From the NCBI GenBank assembly GCA_024280895.1, contig JAJRPI010000051.1:1-64000 (forward strand): a stretch of 64,000 nt of DNA, read 5' to 3'. This stretch comes from Alphaproteobacteria bacterium. GTDB taxonomy: Bacteria; Pseudomonadota; Alphaproteobacteria; Rhizobiales; JAKIUO01. The notes beneath the pieces are model-generated. The model made no database searches. It was not told the DNA's origin and saw only the letters and a program-made list of their open reading frames with translations. Positions 31,218 through 39,900 of the stretch are shown here, piece by piece; positions within the stretch are counted from its first letter, which is position 1, and each line of letters opens with the position of its first letter. Both the position numbers and the translations under genes were made by a program.

Positions 31218-31897
31218 GTCGGGATATTTCCCTTGGTGGGGTCACTGGCGATAATGTAGCCATATCCCCGGCGGGTCTCGATCAATTTGGTGCCGACTTT
31301 GCGCCTCAAGCGGCCAATCAGGACCTCCAGCGTATTTGTTTCGCGATCAGAATTAGTCCCATAGACATGTTCGACCAGTTCATGCTGGGGTACCACGCGG
31401 TCGCGGTGGTGAATGAGATAGGCGATGACCCGGTATTCGAGGGGAGAGAGTTGCAACGGCGTGCCATCAAGACAGACCCGCATTTGCCGTGGATCGAATA
31501 AGAGAGAACCAATGGTTATAACCGAGCTGGCATGTCCGGCCGTGCGGCGCAATACGGCGCGCAGGCGGGCCAGTAGCTCTTCGATCTGGAACGGTTTGGC
31601 GAGATAGTCGTCGGCACCAGCATCAATCCCCTCAACCCGTTCGCTCCAGCTGCCACGGGCCGTTAAAATGAGCACAGGCGTCGTCATATCTGAAGCGCGC
31701 CATCGCTTGAGAACAGATATACCATCCAGCTCCGGCAAGCCCAGATCAAGAATGATCGCGCCATAATCTTCCGTGTCACCGCGAAACCAGGCCTGTTCTC
31801 CATCCCTAACAATATCGGGGATATAGCCTGATGCTTCTAACGCACGGGCAATGTCACTGGCAATTTTTTGTTCGTCTTCAACGACAAGAATGCGCAT
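31214..31897 (-). CDS. OmpR-family response regulator (copy 2)
   Basis: 227 aa: acidic pocket LVVEDEQKIAS, phospho-acceptor Asp in AIILDLGLPELDG, Thr in LILTARGSWSE, Lys in DDYLAKPFQIEE, and a winged helix ending LIGRLRRKVGTKLIETRRGYGYII. The receiver is strongly similar to the regulator at 21264-21941, including a shared DGISVL segment. The unit PepSY-like gene, regulator, kinase is in the same order as copy 1 but on the opposite strand across the ccm operon. Confidence 0.92.
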   Translation of the reverse strand: MRILVVEDEQKIASDIARALEASGYIPDIVRDGEQAWFRGDTEDYGAIILDLGLPELDGISVLKRWRASDMTTPVLILTARGSWSERVEGIDAGADDYLAKPFQIEELLARLRAVLRRTAGHASSVITIGSLLFDPRQMRVCLDGTPLQLSPLEYRVIAYLIHHRDRVVPQHELVEHVYGTNSDRETNTLEVLIGRLRRKVGTKLIETRRGYGYIIASDPTKGNIPT

Positions 31898-31974
31898 TGC
31901 TCAATCATCCGGTTGTTGTTTCAATCATGATATAATATAGGGGCAAAATTCGCGGCTCCGAGGGTTATTACTTC

Positions 31975-32490
31975 TTATGGTAACGGGATCGGTGCCGGTT
32001 TTTTGGGCAACAGAGGTGGCGGTGGACCTTGTAAAGGCCGGGGAAGAGGGACGCCGTCCACACCTCCTCTTGGTTTTTCAATACGCAAAACGTCGAGGGT
32101 TCGGGCATCAAGAAAAACATCACGAACCCGTCCTTTGGTGGTAAGCAATCGCAAAGCATAGACCCAGCCATCAGGGAGTTTGTAGAGGTCAACATCAAGG
32201 ACTTCGGCATCGGAGCGTTGTTGCACTTTCGCCATGACTTCGCGCAGCGGACGGATTTTCCCCTGTCGAACAGCAGTTCTGGCATGGTTTTCAATACGGC
32301 TACCGCGCCGCCTCATTCGGCGTAGTGCACGTCGACGCAATCGGCGACGTCTACCTCGACGGCGCCTTCTGCGATCGGCCAGGGTGGGGGTTGCTGACAT
32401 CAAGGCGATTAGCGCGGCGAGGCCAGATCGTAGAAAATGACGCCGAGCTATCAGATTATTGTCGGCACTTTCAAGATTGTGGTCAGTCAT
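31975..32490 (-). CDS. Tat-exported Arg-rich PepSY-like protein (copy 2)
   Basis: 171 aa from ATG 32490. The twin-arginine motif ARRHFLRSGLAALIALM is followed, after cleavage, by an extremely Arg-rich stretch (DRRRRRRGRRRRLRRRALRR). A PepSY-like core follows (DAEVLDVDLYKLPDGWVYAL; RVRDVFLDARTLDVLRIE), and the protein ends in a Pro-rich tail. It corresponds to the PepSY-like protein at 20833 in domain and place, next to a regulator/kinase pair. A periplasmic modulator of the kinase is the likely role, and the cationic stretch could bind anionic envelope components. A TTG at 32520 is an alternative start. Confidence 0.75.
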   Translation of the reverse strand: MTDHNLESADNNLIARRHFLRSGLAALIALMSATPTLADRRRRRRGRRRRLRRRALRRMRRRGSRIENHARTAVRQGKIRPLREVMAKVQQRSDAEVLDVDLYKLPDGWVYALRLLTTKGRVRDVFLDARTLDVLRIEKPRGGVDGVPLPRPLQGPPPPLLPKKPAPIPLP

Positions 32491-32633
32491 GACATGAGTA
32501 TCTCGTTCTTCACCTGACAATTCGCTGACATCGACCAGCAGGTTCTTGTCAGCTGGTCTCGACTATCTCTGGTGATGTTCAGACGTTACAGCGTCTGGGA
32601 AAATTAATGATCACCTAATTGCGAGGATATATT

Positions 32634-32900
32634 ATGAAAACCACAGTACTCATTACCAGCATTATTGCCTTTTTCGCGTTTACGGCCACCGCCAATGCCG
32701 GTCCTGGACATCGTCATGGTCTGCGCGGTGCCCATATCCTTGGGCATGTTGCCAAGCATGCTATACGCCGCGGACACGTTCGCCATCATCGGCGCCATGC
32801 ACGGCGTCATTGTTGGCGCCATCGTCATTGGGTTGGGGGAAGACTGCATAGACATTGCAATCGGAACCATAACGGCCATCACCGTCATCACAATCGCTAG
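32634..32900 (+). CDS. Small secreted His/Arg-rich protein
   Basis: 88 aa. A signal peptide (TSIIAFFAFTATANA) is followed by about 66 residues with 19 His and about 16 Arg, plus two Cys and two Trp (HVRHHRRHARRHCWRHRHW). The start ATG 32634 has GAGGA upstream. It could bind metals or haem in the periplasm or be a low-complexity cationic protein; no family is recognised. It is divergent from the PepSY-like gene and ends before a long palindrome. Confidence 0.65.
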   Translation: MKTTVLITSIIAFFAFTATANAGPGHRHGLRGAHILGHVAKHAIRRGHVRHHRRHARRHCWRHRHWVGGRLHRHCNRNHNGHHRHHNR

Positions 32901-32943
32901 AAGAGGTGCGCTCGGGATTTTCCCTTATTGATCCCATGAGCTC

Positions 32944-32990
32944 ATACCAACCGCCTTAGATACTGATCAGTATCTAGGGCGGTTTGGTAT
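32944..32990. terminator. Long perfect-type palindrome between convergent genes
   Basis: Arms of 23-24 nt (ATACCAACCGCC... and ...GGCGGTTTGGTAT) centred on ACTGATCAGT, with one bulge and one G-T mismatch. It lies between the His-rich gene and the MotB gene that face each other, so a bidirectional terminator is likely. Confidence 0.7.
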
Positions 32991-33043
32991 TTATCGTCGA
33001 CTCCGTCGGCGAGTTTTCTTTTTGGCACGTGTGGATCGCTTGT

Positions 33044-33901
33044 TTATGGTTTCATATCGTTGGGCAAAGGCGGAGCTTCGCTCATCACGAGAATTGAAAT
33101 ACGCCGATTGGCAGCAAGAAATGGATCTTCTGGAAACAAGGGGTCACTGTCGGCTTTCCCCGCAACGGTGAAAAAACGATTATGTGGCATGCCGGCACGA
33201 GCCATGATCTTGCGCGCTGACCTTGCTCGGTCACTGGACAGATCCCACAAAGTATAATCAGAGTGACCATAGAGCTTGGTGGCGTCGGTGTGGCCGGTTA
33301 TGGCAATGCGGTTTGGCAGCTTGCGCAGTACAGGCACCATTTTGGCTAATAGTCTGTGTGTGCGCGGATAGGGTTCGCTGGAGCCTTGGGGGTACATGGA
33401 GCGGCCATCCTGGTCGATCAGCTGAATATGCAGCCCTTCGGGGGTTACCTCGATCATGATATTATCTGATATTTCGAGAATTTCCGGCATTTCTTCAAAT
33501 GCCTGGCGCAAGGATGCGGCAGCGAGGGCAAACTGTTTTGTCTGGCGGATTTCGTTGCGTTCAATATCGTGGGTGTTGGCTTCGGGACCTTGTTTGGAGC
33601 GTTCGTCCTGCCTGACACTATCATAGTCACTGTCTTTGCTTTCATCGGCAATCGAGCTAACAGATTTGACATATTCGCGAATGGGGGCACCTTCTATTTC
33701 GATCATGCCGGCTTTGTGGGCAACCTCGCGTACGCCAAAGGCTTCACGCATGGAGCCAGCCACCACCTGCAGTTTTTCCTTGTCCTGGATCGAGAAGGAA
33801 ATGATCAGCACAAAAAAGCAGACAAGAAGCGACATAAGGTCAGCAAATGTTACCAGCCATTCTGGCAGGCCATCTGGGCAATCACATTTAGCTTTGGCCA
33901 T
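33044..33901 (-). CDS. Flagellar stator protein, MotB/PomB-like
   Basis: 285 aa. One N-terminal membrane helix with the ion-carrying Asp in VTFADLMSLLVCFFVLI, a long charged plug/linker, and an OmpA-like peptidoglycan-binding domain (RIAITGHTDATKLYG; LSSDRARSARKIM; ANRRISILVM). It anchors the stator to the cell wall. CGGAG lies upstream of its ATG. The N-terminal Cys pair (KCDCPDG) and the partner sequence resemble the sodium-type PomAB or lateral MotAB class more than classical rhizobial MotB, which is longer. No other flagellar genes are nearby. Confidence 0.85.
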   Translation of the reverse strand: MAKAKCDCPDGLPEWLVTFADLMSLLVCFFVLIISFSIQDKEKLQVVAGSMREAFGVREVAHKAGMIEIEGAPIREYVKSVSSIADESKDSDYDSVRQDERSKQGPEANTHDIERNEIRQTKQFALAAASLRQAFEEMPEILEISDNIMIEVTPEGLHIQLIDQDGRSMYPQGSSEPYPRTHRLLAKMVPVLRKLPNRIAITGHTDATKLYGHSDYTLWDLSSDRARSARKIMARAGMPHNRFFTVAGKADSDPLFPEDPFLAANRRISILVMSEAPPLPNDMKP

Positions 33902-33944
33902 TTACTCAACTCCGTTTAACAATCACTATTAAATTTGTTGCGAC

Positions 33945-34721
33945 TTAACCTGCCGCCATTTCCAACTCGGCCATATGGCGTTCTTTTTCAGGAAGATAGG
34001 CCAGCAACATTTCTTTGATTAGTTGGGGAGAGCGATTGGCTCGCAAATGGGAAATGCCGTCAATTGTCAAAGTCTGATTGACTTCTTCATGCTTGCTTTT
34101 GGTGGCAAGCTTGTCCGAAATCGGCAGCGCGATGACATTGGCAAGGATCGCACCATACAAGGTTGTCAGCAGGGCAACCGCCATGGACGGGCCAATAGCC
34201 GAGGGATCATCCATGGTTGACAGCATCTGCACAAGACCCACAAGGGTTCCGATCATACCAAAGGCAGGGGCGGCATCACCAAGTTGTTTGTAAATCTTGG
34301 AGGCTTCGCTCAGGCGTTCAAGATAGAGGTCGCGTTCGCGCTCCAGGATGCCAACCAGCATCTCTTCTTCATAGCCATCAGCAACCATCTGAGATCCTTT
34401 TTTCAAAATGACATCGCTAATTTCGGCATTTTCAAGTGCCAGCGGGCCGTCTTTGCGGATCAGTTCAGCAAGCTCAACAATATTGTCGATTTTATCTTTA
34501 GGGGTAGATTTTTTGTGGGTGAAAGCGATTTTGGCTCCCATCGCCAGAGCAGAAGCGACATTTGCGAGGGGAAACCGCATGACGGTCACCGAAAATCCGC
34601 CGCCAATAACAATCAATAATGATGGAATATTGACAAATGTTCCAAAGTCGCCACCTAAGAAGATAGCAATAAGAATGACAATGAGGCCAGCTATAGAGCC
34701 GACAATAGTAGCAATATCCAT
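33945..34721 (-). CDS. Flagellar stator protein, MotA/PomA-like
   Basis: 258 aa with four membrane segments (VGSIAGLIVILIAIFLGG; FVNIPSLLIVIGGGFSVTV; PAFGMIGTLVGLVQML; AVALLTTLYGAILANVIALP). The cytoplasmic loop contains ILERERDLYLER with charged residues that contact FliG, and the PAFGMIGTLVGLV motif is characteristic of the PomA branch. It forms the pentamer around the MotB/PomB dimer; the ion (sodium or proton) cannot be decided from sequence alone. Upstream of, and likely co-transcribed with, the MotB-like gene (43-bp gap). Confidence 0.87.
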   Translation of the reverse strand: MDIATIVGSIAGLIVILIAIFLGGDFGTFVNIPSLLIVIGGGFSVTVMRFPLANVASALAMGAKIAFTHKKSTPKDKIDNIVELAELIRKDGPLALENAEISDVILKKGSQMVADGYEEEMLVGILERERDLYLERLSEASKIYKQLGDAAPAFGMIGTLVGLVQMLSTMDDPSAIGPSMAVALLTTLYGAILANVIALPISDKLATKSKHEEVNQTLTIDGISHLRANRSPQLIKEMLLAYLPEKERHMAELEMAAG

Positions 34722-34983
34722 AATTCACCCAACCCAATACAATTTTAAGCGTTACATTTTCGGTGTGTTTGAAAGTATTAAACAGCAGTAAGGTTAAATC
34801 TTCGTTGAAATCTAAGGATAAAAATAGATAAGCCATTAGAATAGTGATGAAATATTCGTGATTGCCCGAAACAGCGATAGGGACAGTAAAGCCGGACATC
34901 ACTTATCATTTGTCCTTATTGCTCTGAGCGGCTAAACAGTCACTTCAAAACAAATCTGTGAATGAAAGAGCGTGGAAATCCCT

Positions 34984-36639
34984 ATGGCAACCCCCCAATA
35001 TGTTTATGTTCTGGATGGACTTTCCAAAACCTATCCTGGCGGCAAAAAAGTTCTCGATAATGTCCGACTGTCGTTTTTGCCAGACGCAAAAATCGGCGTC
35101 GTTGGCACTAATGGCTCTGGTAAATCGACCCTGTTGAAAATCATGGCGGGGATGGACACCGAATTTAATGGTGAGGCTTGGGCGGCTGATGGCATTAAAG
35201 TTGGCTATCTGCCTCAAGAGCCCCAGCTGGATGAAGATTTGGATGTGCGCGGCAATGTAATGCTGGGCGTTTCCGAGAAGAAAGCCAAGCTTGACCGGTT
35301 CAATGAGCTGGCTATGAACTATAGCGATGAAACCGCGGATGAGATGGCGCAATTGCAAGACGAGATCGATGCTCATGATCTTTGGGATCTTGATACGCAG
35401 GTCGAACAGGCAATGGAAGCTTTACGTTGTCCTGAACCAGACGCGGGCGTCGATAAGCTGTCAGGTGGTGAAAAACGCCGCGTTGCGCTATGCGCGCTGT
35501 TACTGTCGAAACCCGATATGTTGTTGCTTGATGAACCAACCAACCATCTGGACGCCGAAACAGTGGCTTGGCTTGAGCATTTTTTGCATGGTTTCAAGGG
35601 CTGCATTGTACTGGTCACCCATGATCGCTATTTCCTCGACAATCTGACCACCTGGACGCTGGAGCTTGATCGCGGACAGGGCATGCCCTATGAGGGCAAT
35701 TATTCGTCATGGCTGGAACAAAAGGCCAAGCGCCTGGAGCAAGAGGGCCGCGAGGACAAATCCAAGCAGCGTACTCTGGAACGTGAGCTGGATTGGATAA
35801 GAGCCAGCCCCAAAGCCCGTCAGGCCAAGAGTAAAGCGCGTATCAACGCCTATGAAGAGCTGCGTGATCGTGCGGAAATGGACAAGGTTGCCAGCATGCA
35901 GATCACTATTCCACCGGGCCCGCGGCTTGGTGGCATTGTAGTGGAAACCGAAAATCTTAATAAGGGGTTTGAAGACAAATTGCTGATTGGGGATCTGTCA
36001 TTTCGATTGCCGCCCGGTGGCATTGTCGGGGTGATCGGTCCCAACGGTGCGGGCAAAACCACCCTGTTTCGCATGATCACTGGTCAAGAAGAGCCAGATG
36101 GTGGCATCTTGAAAGTCGGTGAGACGGTGAAGCTTGGCTATGTGGATCAAAGCCGAGATGCTCTTGAGGCGAAGCACAATGTCTGGGAAGAAGTTTCCGA
36201 CGGCAATGATATGATCATGCTAGGCAAGCGAGAAGTGCCTTCGCGTGCTTATGTAAGCTGGTTTAATTTCAAGGGATCCGATCAACAAAAGAAGGTCGGG
36301 CAGTTGTCAGGCGGGGAGCGCAACCGTGTGCATTTAGCCAAGATGCTCAAGCAGGGCGCCAATCTATTATTGCTCGATGAACCAACCAATGACCTGGATG
36401 TAGAGACCTTGTCGGCGCTTGAAGCAGCGCTTGAAGACTTCCCCGGTTGCGCCGTTATCATCTCGCATGACCGTTTTTTCCTTGACCGTATCGCCACCCA
36501 TATTCTGGCCTTTGAGGGGGATAGCCATGTGGAGTGGTTCGAGGGAAATTTCGCCGATTATGAAGAAGATAAAAAGCGCCGCCTTGGCGATGATGCGGTG
36601 GAACCTCATCGCATAAAATTCAAAAAATTCGAGAGATAA
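34984..36639 (+). CDS. ettA: Energy-dependent translational throttle protein EttA (ABC-F)
   Basis: 551-aa ABC-F protein with two ATPase domains: Walker A GTNGSGKST and GPNGAGKTT, signatures LSGGEKRRVAL and LSGGERNRVHL, Walker B LLLDEPTNHLDAE and LLLDEPTNDLDVE. The inter-domain linker contains KQRTLERELDWIRASPKARQAK, as in EttA. It binds the ribosomal E site and couples the first peptide bond to ATP/ADP level. ATG 34984 (MATPQYVYVLDGLSKTYPGG) is the usual start; GTG 34972 is less likely. It is monocistronic with a terminator behind it. Confidence 0.95.
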   Translation: MATPQYVYVLDGLSKTYPGGKKVLDNVRLSFLPDAKIGVVGTNGSGKSTLLKIMAGMDTEFNGEAWAADGIKVGYLPQEPQLDEDLDVRGNVMLGVSEKKAKLDRFNELAMNYSDETADEMAQLQDEIDAHDLWDLDTQVEQAMEALRCPEPDAGVDKLSGGEKRRVALCALLLSKPDMLLLDEPTNHLDAETVAWLEHFLHGFKGCIVLVTHDRYFLDNLTTWTLELDRGQGMPYEGNYSSWLEQKAKRLEQEGREDKSKQRTLERELDWIRASPKARQAKSKARINAYEELRDRAEMDKVASMQITIPPGPRLGGIVVETENLNKGFEDKLLIGDLSFRLPPGGIVGVIGPNGAGKTTLFRMITGQEEPDGGILKVGETVKLGYVDQSRDALEAKHNVWEEVSDGNDMIMLGKREVPSRAYVSWFNFKGSDQQKKVGQLSGGERNRVHLAKMLKQGANLLLLDEPTNDLDVETLSALEAALEDFPGCAVIISHDRFFLDRIATHILAFEGDSHVEWFEGNFADYEEDKKRRLGDDAVEPHRIKFKKFER

Positions 36640-36664
36640 TTAAGACACTTCTTGAATTGATATA

Positions 36665-36707
36665 GCCCTCGATAACGGTTCAAAACCTTCGTTATCGGGG
36701 GCTTTTT
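36665..36707 (+). terminator. Intrinsic terminator after ettA
   Basis: Stem GCCCTCGATAACG / CGTTATCGGGGGC with a 12-base loop, followed by TTTTT. Confidence 0.85.
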
Positions 36708-36779
36708 GCGTTTTTATTTCCTGTTGAAGTGGTTTTTTAGTCACCTGAAACAGTGTTTTAGGTGTGCTATTCAGAGGGT

Positions 36780-36793
36780 TTAACATTCATTAA
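36780..36793 (+). promoter_or_regulatory. CtrA-like TTAA-N6-TTAA motif upstream of the giant surface gene
   Basis: TTAACATTCATTAA lies 130 bp upstream of the start. The spacing is one base shorter than the CtrA consensus TTAA-N7-TTAA, but the sequence is nearly the same as the exact-spacing box at 61237-61251 (TTAACCATTCATTAA). Weak evidence of control. Confidence 0.3.
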
Positions 36794-36922
36794 GCAGTCG
36801 CGTGCTTTAAGAAACGGTGTGCGCGAATCATATTTACGATTGCTGTTTGCGCGAAGTTATTTGTCCTGTCGCTTTTGTTGTTGGTTTTTCCCGATTTAAA
36901 CAATTTTGCTATGGGGTTCTTT

Positions 36923-39900
36923 ATGGCTTGCAGCAAACGCTGGCTCATTGCGGTGTCGTCATTTTCTATTTTGTTGATTTTCGGCTTGATCGGCCAAAAT
37001 TCTAGTGCTCATGCACAAGCAGATATTGCGCTTACGACGTTGCATGACAGTCAGGATCCGATATCAGGAAAAAACGACTTCAGCTATAATTTGCGGCTTT
37101 TCAACTATGGTGATCAACCGGCCAAGAAAACGCGTGTCACTTTGCCAATTCCGCAAGGGCTGACATTCATATCGGTTTCGCCAGAGCAACAGTGCAAGCT
37201 GGATAAAGCCAATAATCAGGTTGAGTGCGATTTTGGGACCTTGCAGGCGGATGCCAGCAAATCAACAGATATACGTGTCACCGTCCGTCATGAGGAATTT
37301 GTTGCAACTAGCTACACTCTCACGGCGACCGCACAGACAAGTTCAATGGAACTTATCACCAACAATAACGGGCAAAGTGAAACCACGACATTTTCAAACG
37401 GAACTGCAAGAGGCCCTGATATAGGGATCACCCGTTTGGAAGAAGTCACGAAACCTAATAAGAAAAATGAGAGATCATTTGATCTTATCATCAAGAATTT
37501 TGCTAATCAAAAAGCGGTTGATGCCAAACTGGTTGTGATGATCCCCTCATTGCTTGAATTCGACGGGGCTCATCCTGCACGTGGTTGTAAGTTTGAGGCC
37601 AACCTCGGCAGATTGTCATGCAATCTGGATGAGCTGGAGCCGATTAGCAAGGGCGGCGAAGATGTCGCTCTACGTTTAAGCTTGCTGGATCGCTCACAAA
37701 CCCTTGGAGCCGTGCAGCTCAAAGCCTTGTTGATTGCCAGCGGCGATGATGTTGATATTCGCAATGATTTGCACAAGCTGACTGTCACGCTTGGGGTAAA
37801 GGCTATTGAGGCAAAGCCATTTGAACCTGCATCAGTTGCCCGGGTGGATCAAAAAGATATGGTTCCCGAGGTTACCGCTGCCATAGAAAGCACGCCTCAA
37901 GCCGAGCCAGTCTCGCCCCCTCAAGCTCAACCAGCCCCTAGTCCGCAAGCGAGTACTAGCGCGAGTTCTGGCGGAGATACTGGATCTGGCGGATCTACTG
38001 ACGCAGCCAGTAGCGGGGGAAGTACTGCAAACAAAGGTTCTTCTTTCTTTGACAATTTCGTCAATCTATTTGGCGGTGTGGTTGCATTAAAGCAAAATGC
38101 GGGGCCAAGTGGCGGCGATGTCGATTTCCAGATCCAGAGCTTTGAAACCAACCCGGATGTGTTTCCGGCAGGTAGTACTTTTACGCTCAATACCGAGCTG
38201 ATCAATAATGGCCCGGGCACGGCGAATAATGCGACGCTGGACATTAACTTGCCGCTAGGTGTGGCCTTTGTTTCTGGTCCTGCTGGTTGTGTCCATGACG
38301 GCAATCCGCCAACCGGAGCAAGTCAGGTCAACTGCAGCTTTGGCAATCTGGCCAATGCGGTCAATGTAAGTGTTCCCATTATTTTGCGGGCCACAGTCCC
38401 TGGGCGCGTGGTGAAAAGTCTGTCGGCAGTAATTGATAGCTCCAGCGTCGAGACCAATCCCACAAACACCACACAAGAGATCACCGCCACCATCTCCAAT
38501 GGGGCAGATCTGCTGCTGGACATCGTTGGTACTCCAAACCCAGCGGTCGCCGGCAGCAATGTCACCTACGGCCTGACCGTAACCAATCAGGGTTTGAATA
38601 TCGCAGAGGGTGCCAGTGTCATTTTTAATCTGCCACCGGGGATCAGTTTTGTTTCAAGTGGTAGCGGCGGTAGCGGCTGGAGCTGTTCGGCTGCTGGCCA
38701 GGTGGTGACCTGCGCAAGTGGCGCAAATATTGCGGCAACAAGTGGCACGGTAAGCTTTTCGGTCGTTGGCCAGATTGGCGTTGGTGGGGGAACCTATACA
38801 GCTTCTGGAGCTGTTTATTCGGCGGTGACGCCAGATGTCGAAGGCTCCAATGATACCACGACATTTGATCTCATCGTGGAACCTGGCACAGATCTGTCAG
38901 TTAGCAAAAGCGTCAGCCAGAATCCCATGTTTGGCGGAAGCACTCCATCTTTCACGATCACTGTTACCAATAACGGTCCCGTTGTGGCTCAAAACCTTGT
39001 GCTGACAGATACACTTCCGGTCAACTTTACTTATGTGCCAGCTGGCAGCGGCGGCGCAGGCTGGAGTTGCTCGAATGCCGGGCAGCTCGTAACTTGTACA
39101 CGTCCTACGATGGCTGTCGGTGCATCGGATGTGACCATCAATGTTGTGGCACCTGCCAATAATCTTATTCCAGAAGCAGGTGCAACGGTTGTCAATTCGG
39201 CCAGCATTTCAACAGATACCAATGATGCTGTCGTTGGTAATAATACTGGTGAAGTGAGTTTTGCTTTGCAACGCGACGGGGCAGATCTGCAAATTCAGTT
39301 TGTCGCCTCTCCCGATCCAGTTGCCCAAGGAGCGGCGCTAGCACGGGATATCAGGGTCAAAAATCTTGGTCCGCGCACGGCGACTGGAAATTACCGAATT
39401 ACCTATCAATTGACGGCAGGGGAAACCATAACTTCGGCCTTGGGCCTTGGCTGGAGCTGCCTCCCCGCCGCGGGAGTGCCATTGAAATTGACTTGTGAAC
39501 ATGCGGGACCGCTCGGGGTCGGTGTGACGAGTTCGACCCTTCGTGTGGCTAGCCAGGCAAATGATGCAGGTGCTGTGGTCAATGAAACCTGTACGAGTAG
39601 CCAAACCGGTCTCGAGCCGATTGAAGGCGATCCGGCGGCCTCGAACAATTGCGTGACCCGCACAGGGGTCTCCACAGCGCAAATTGCTGATATTGTCGTA
39701 ACAAAGACAGTGAGTCCTAGTGTTTTAACTAGTAACAACAACAGGTTAACTTATCAGGTTGTGGTAAGAAATGACGGCCCGGATGACGCGACATCGGTAT
39801 TGATGACAGATCGGATACCAGGATATGTCGATGCCTACGGCCCGCGGCCAGCCACGGCGATTACCGCAACTTTTGGGGCAACGGCATGTGACGTCGGGCG

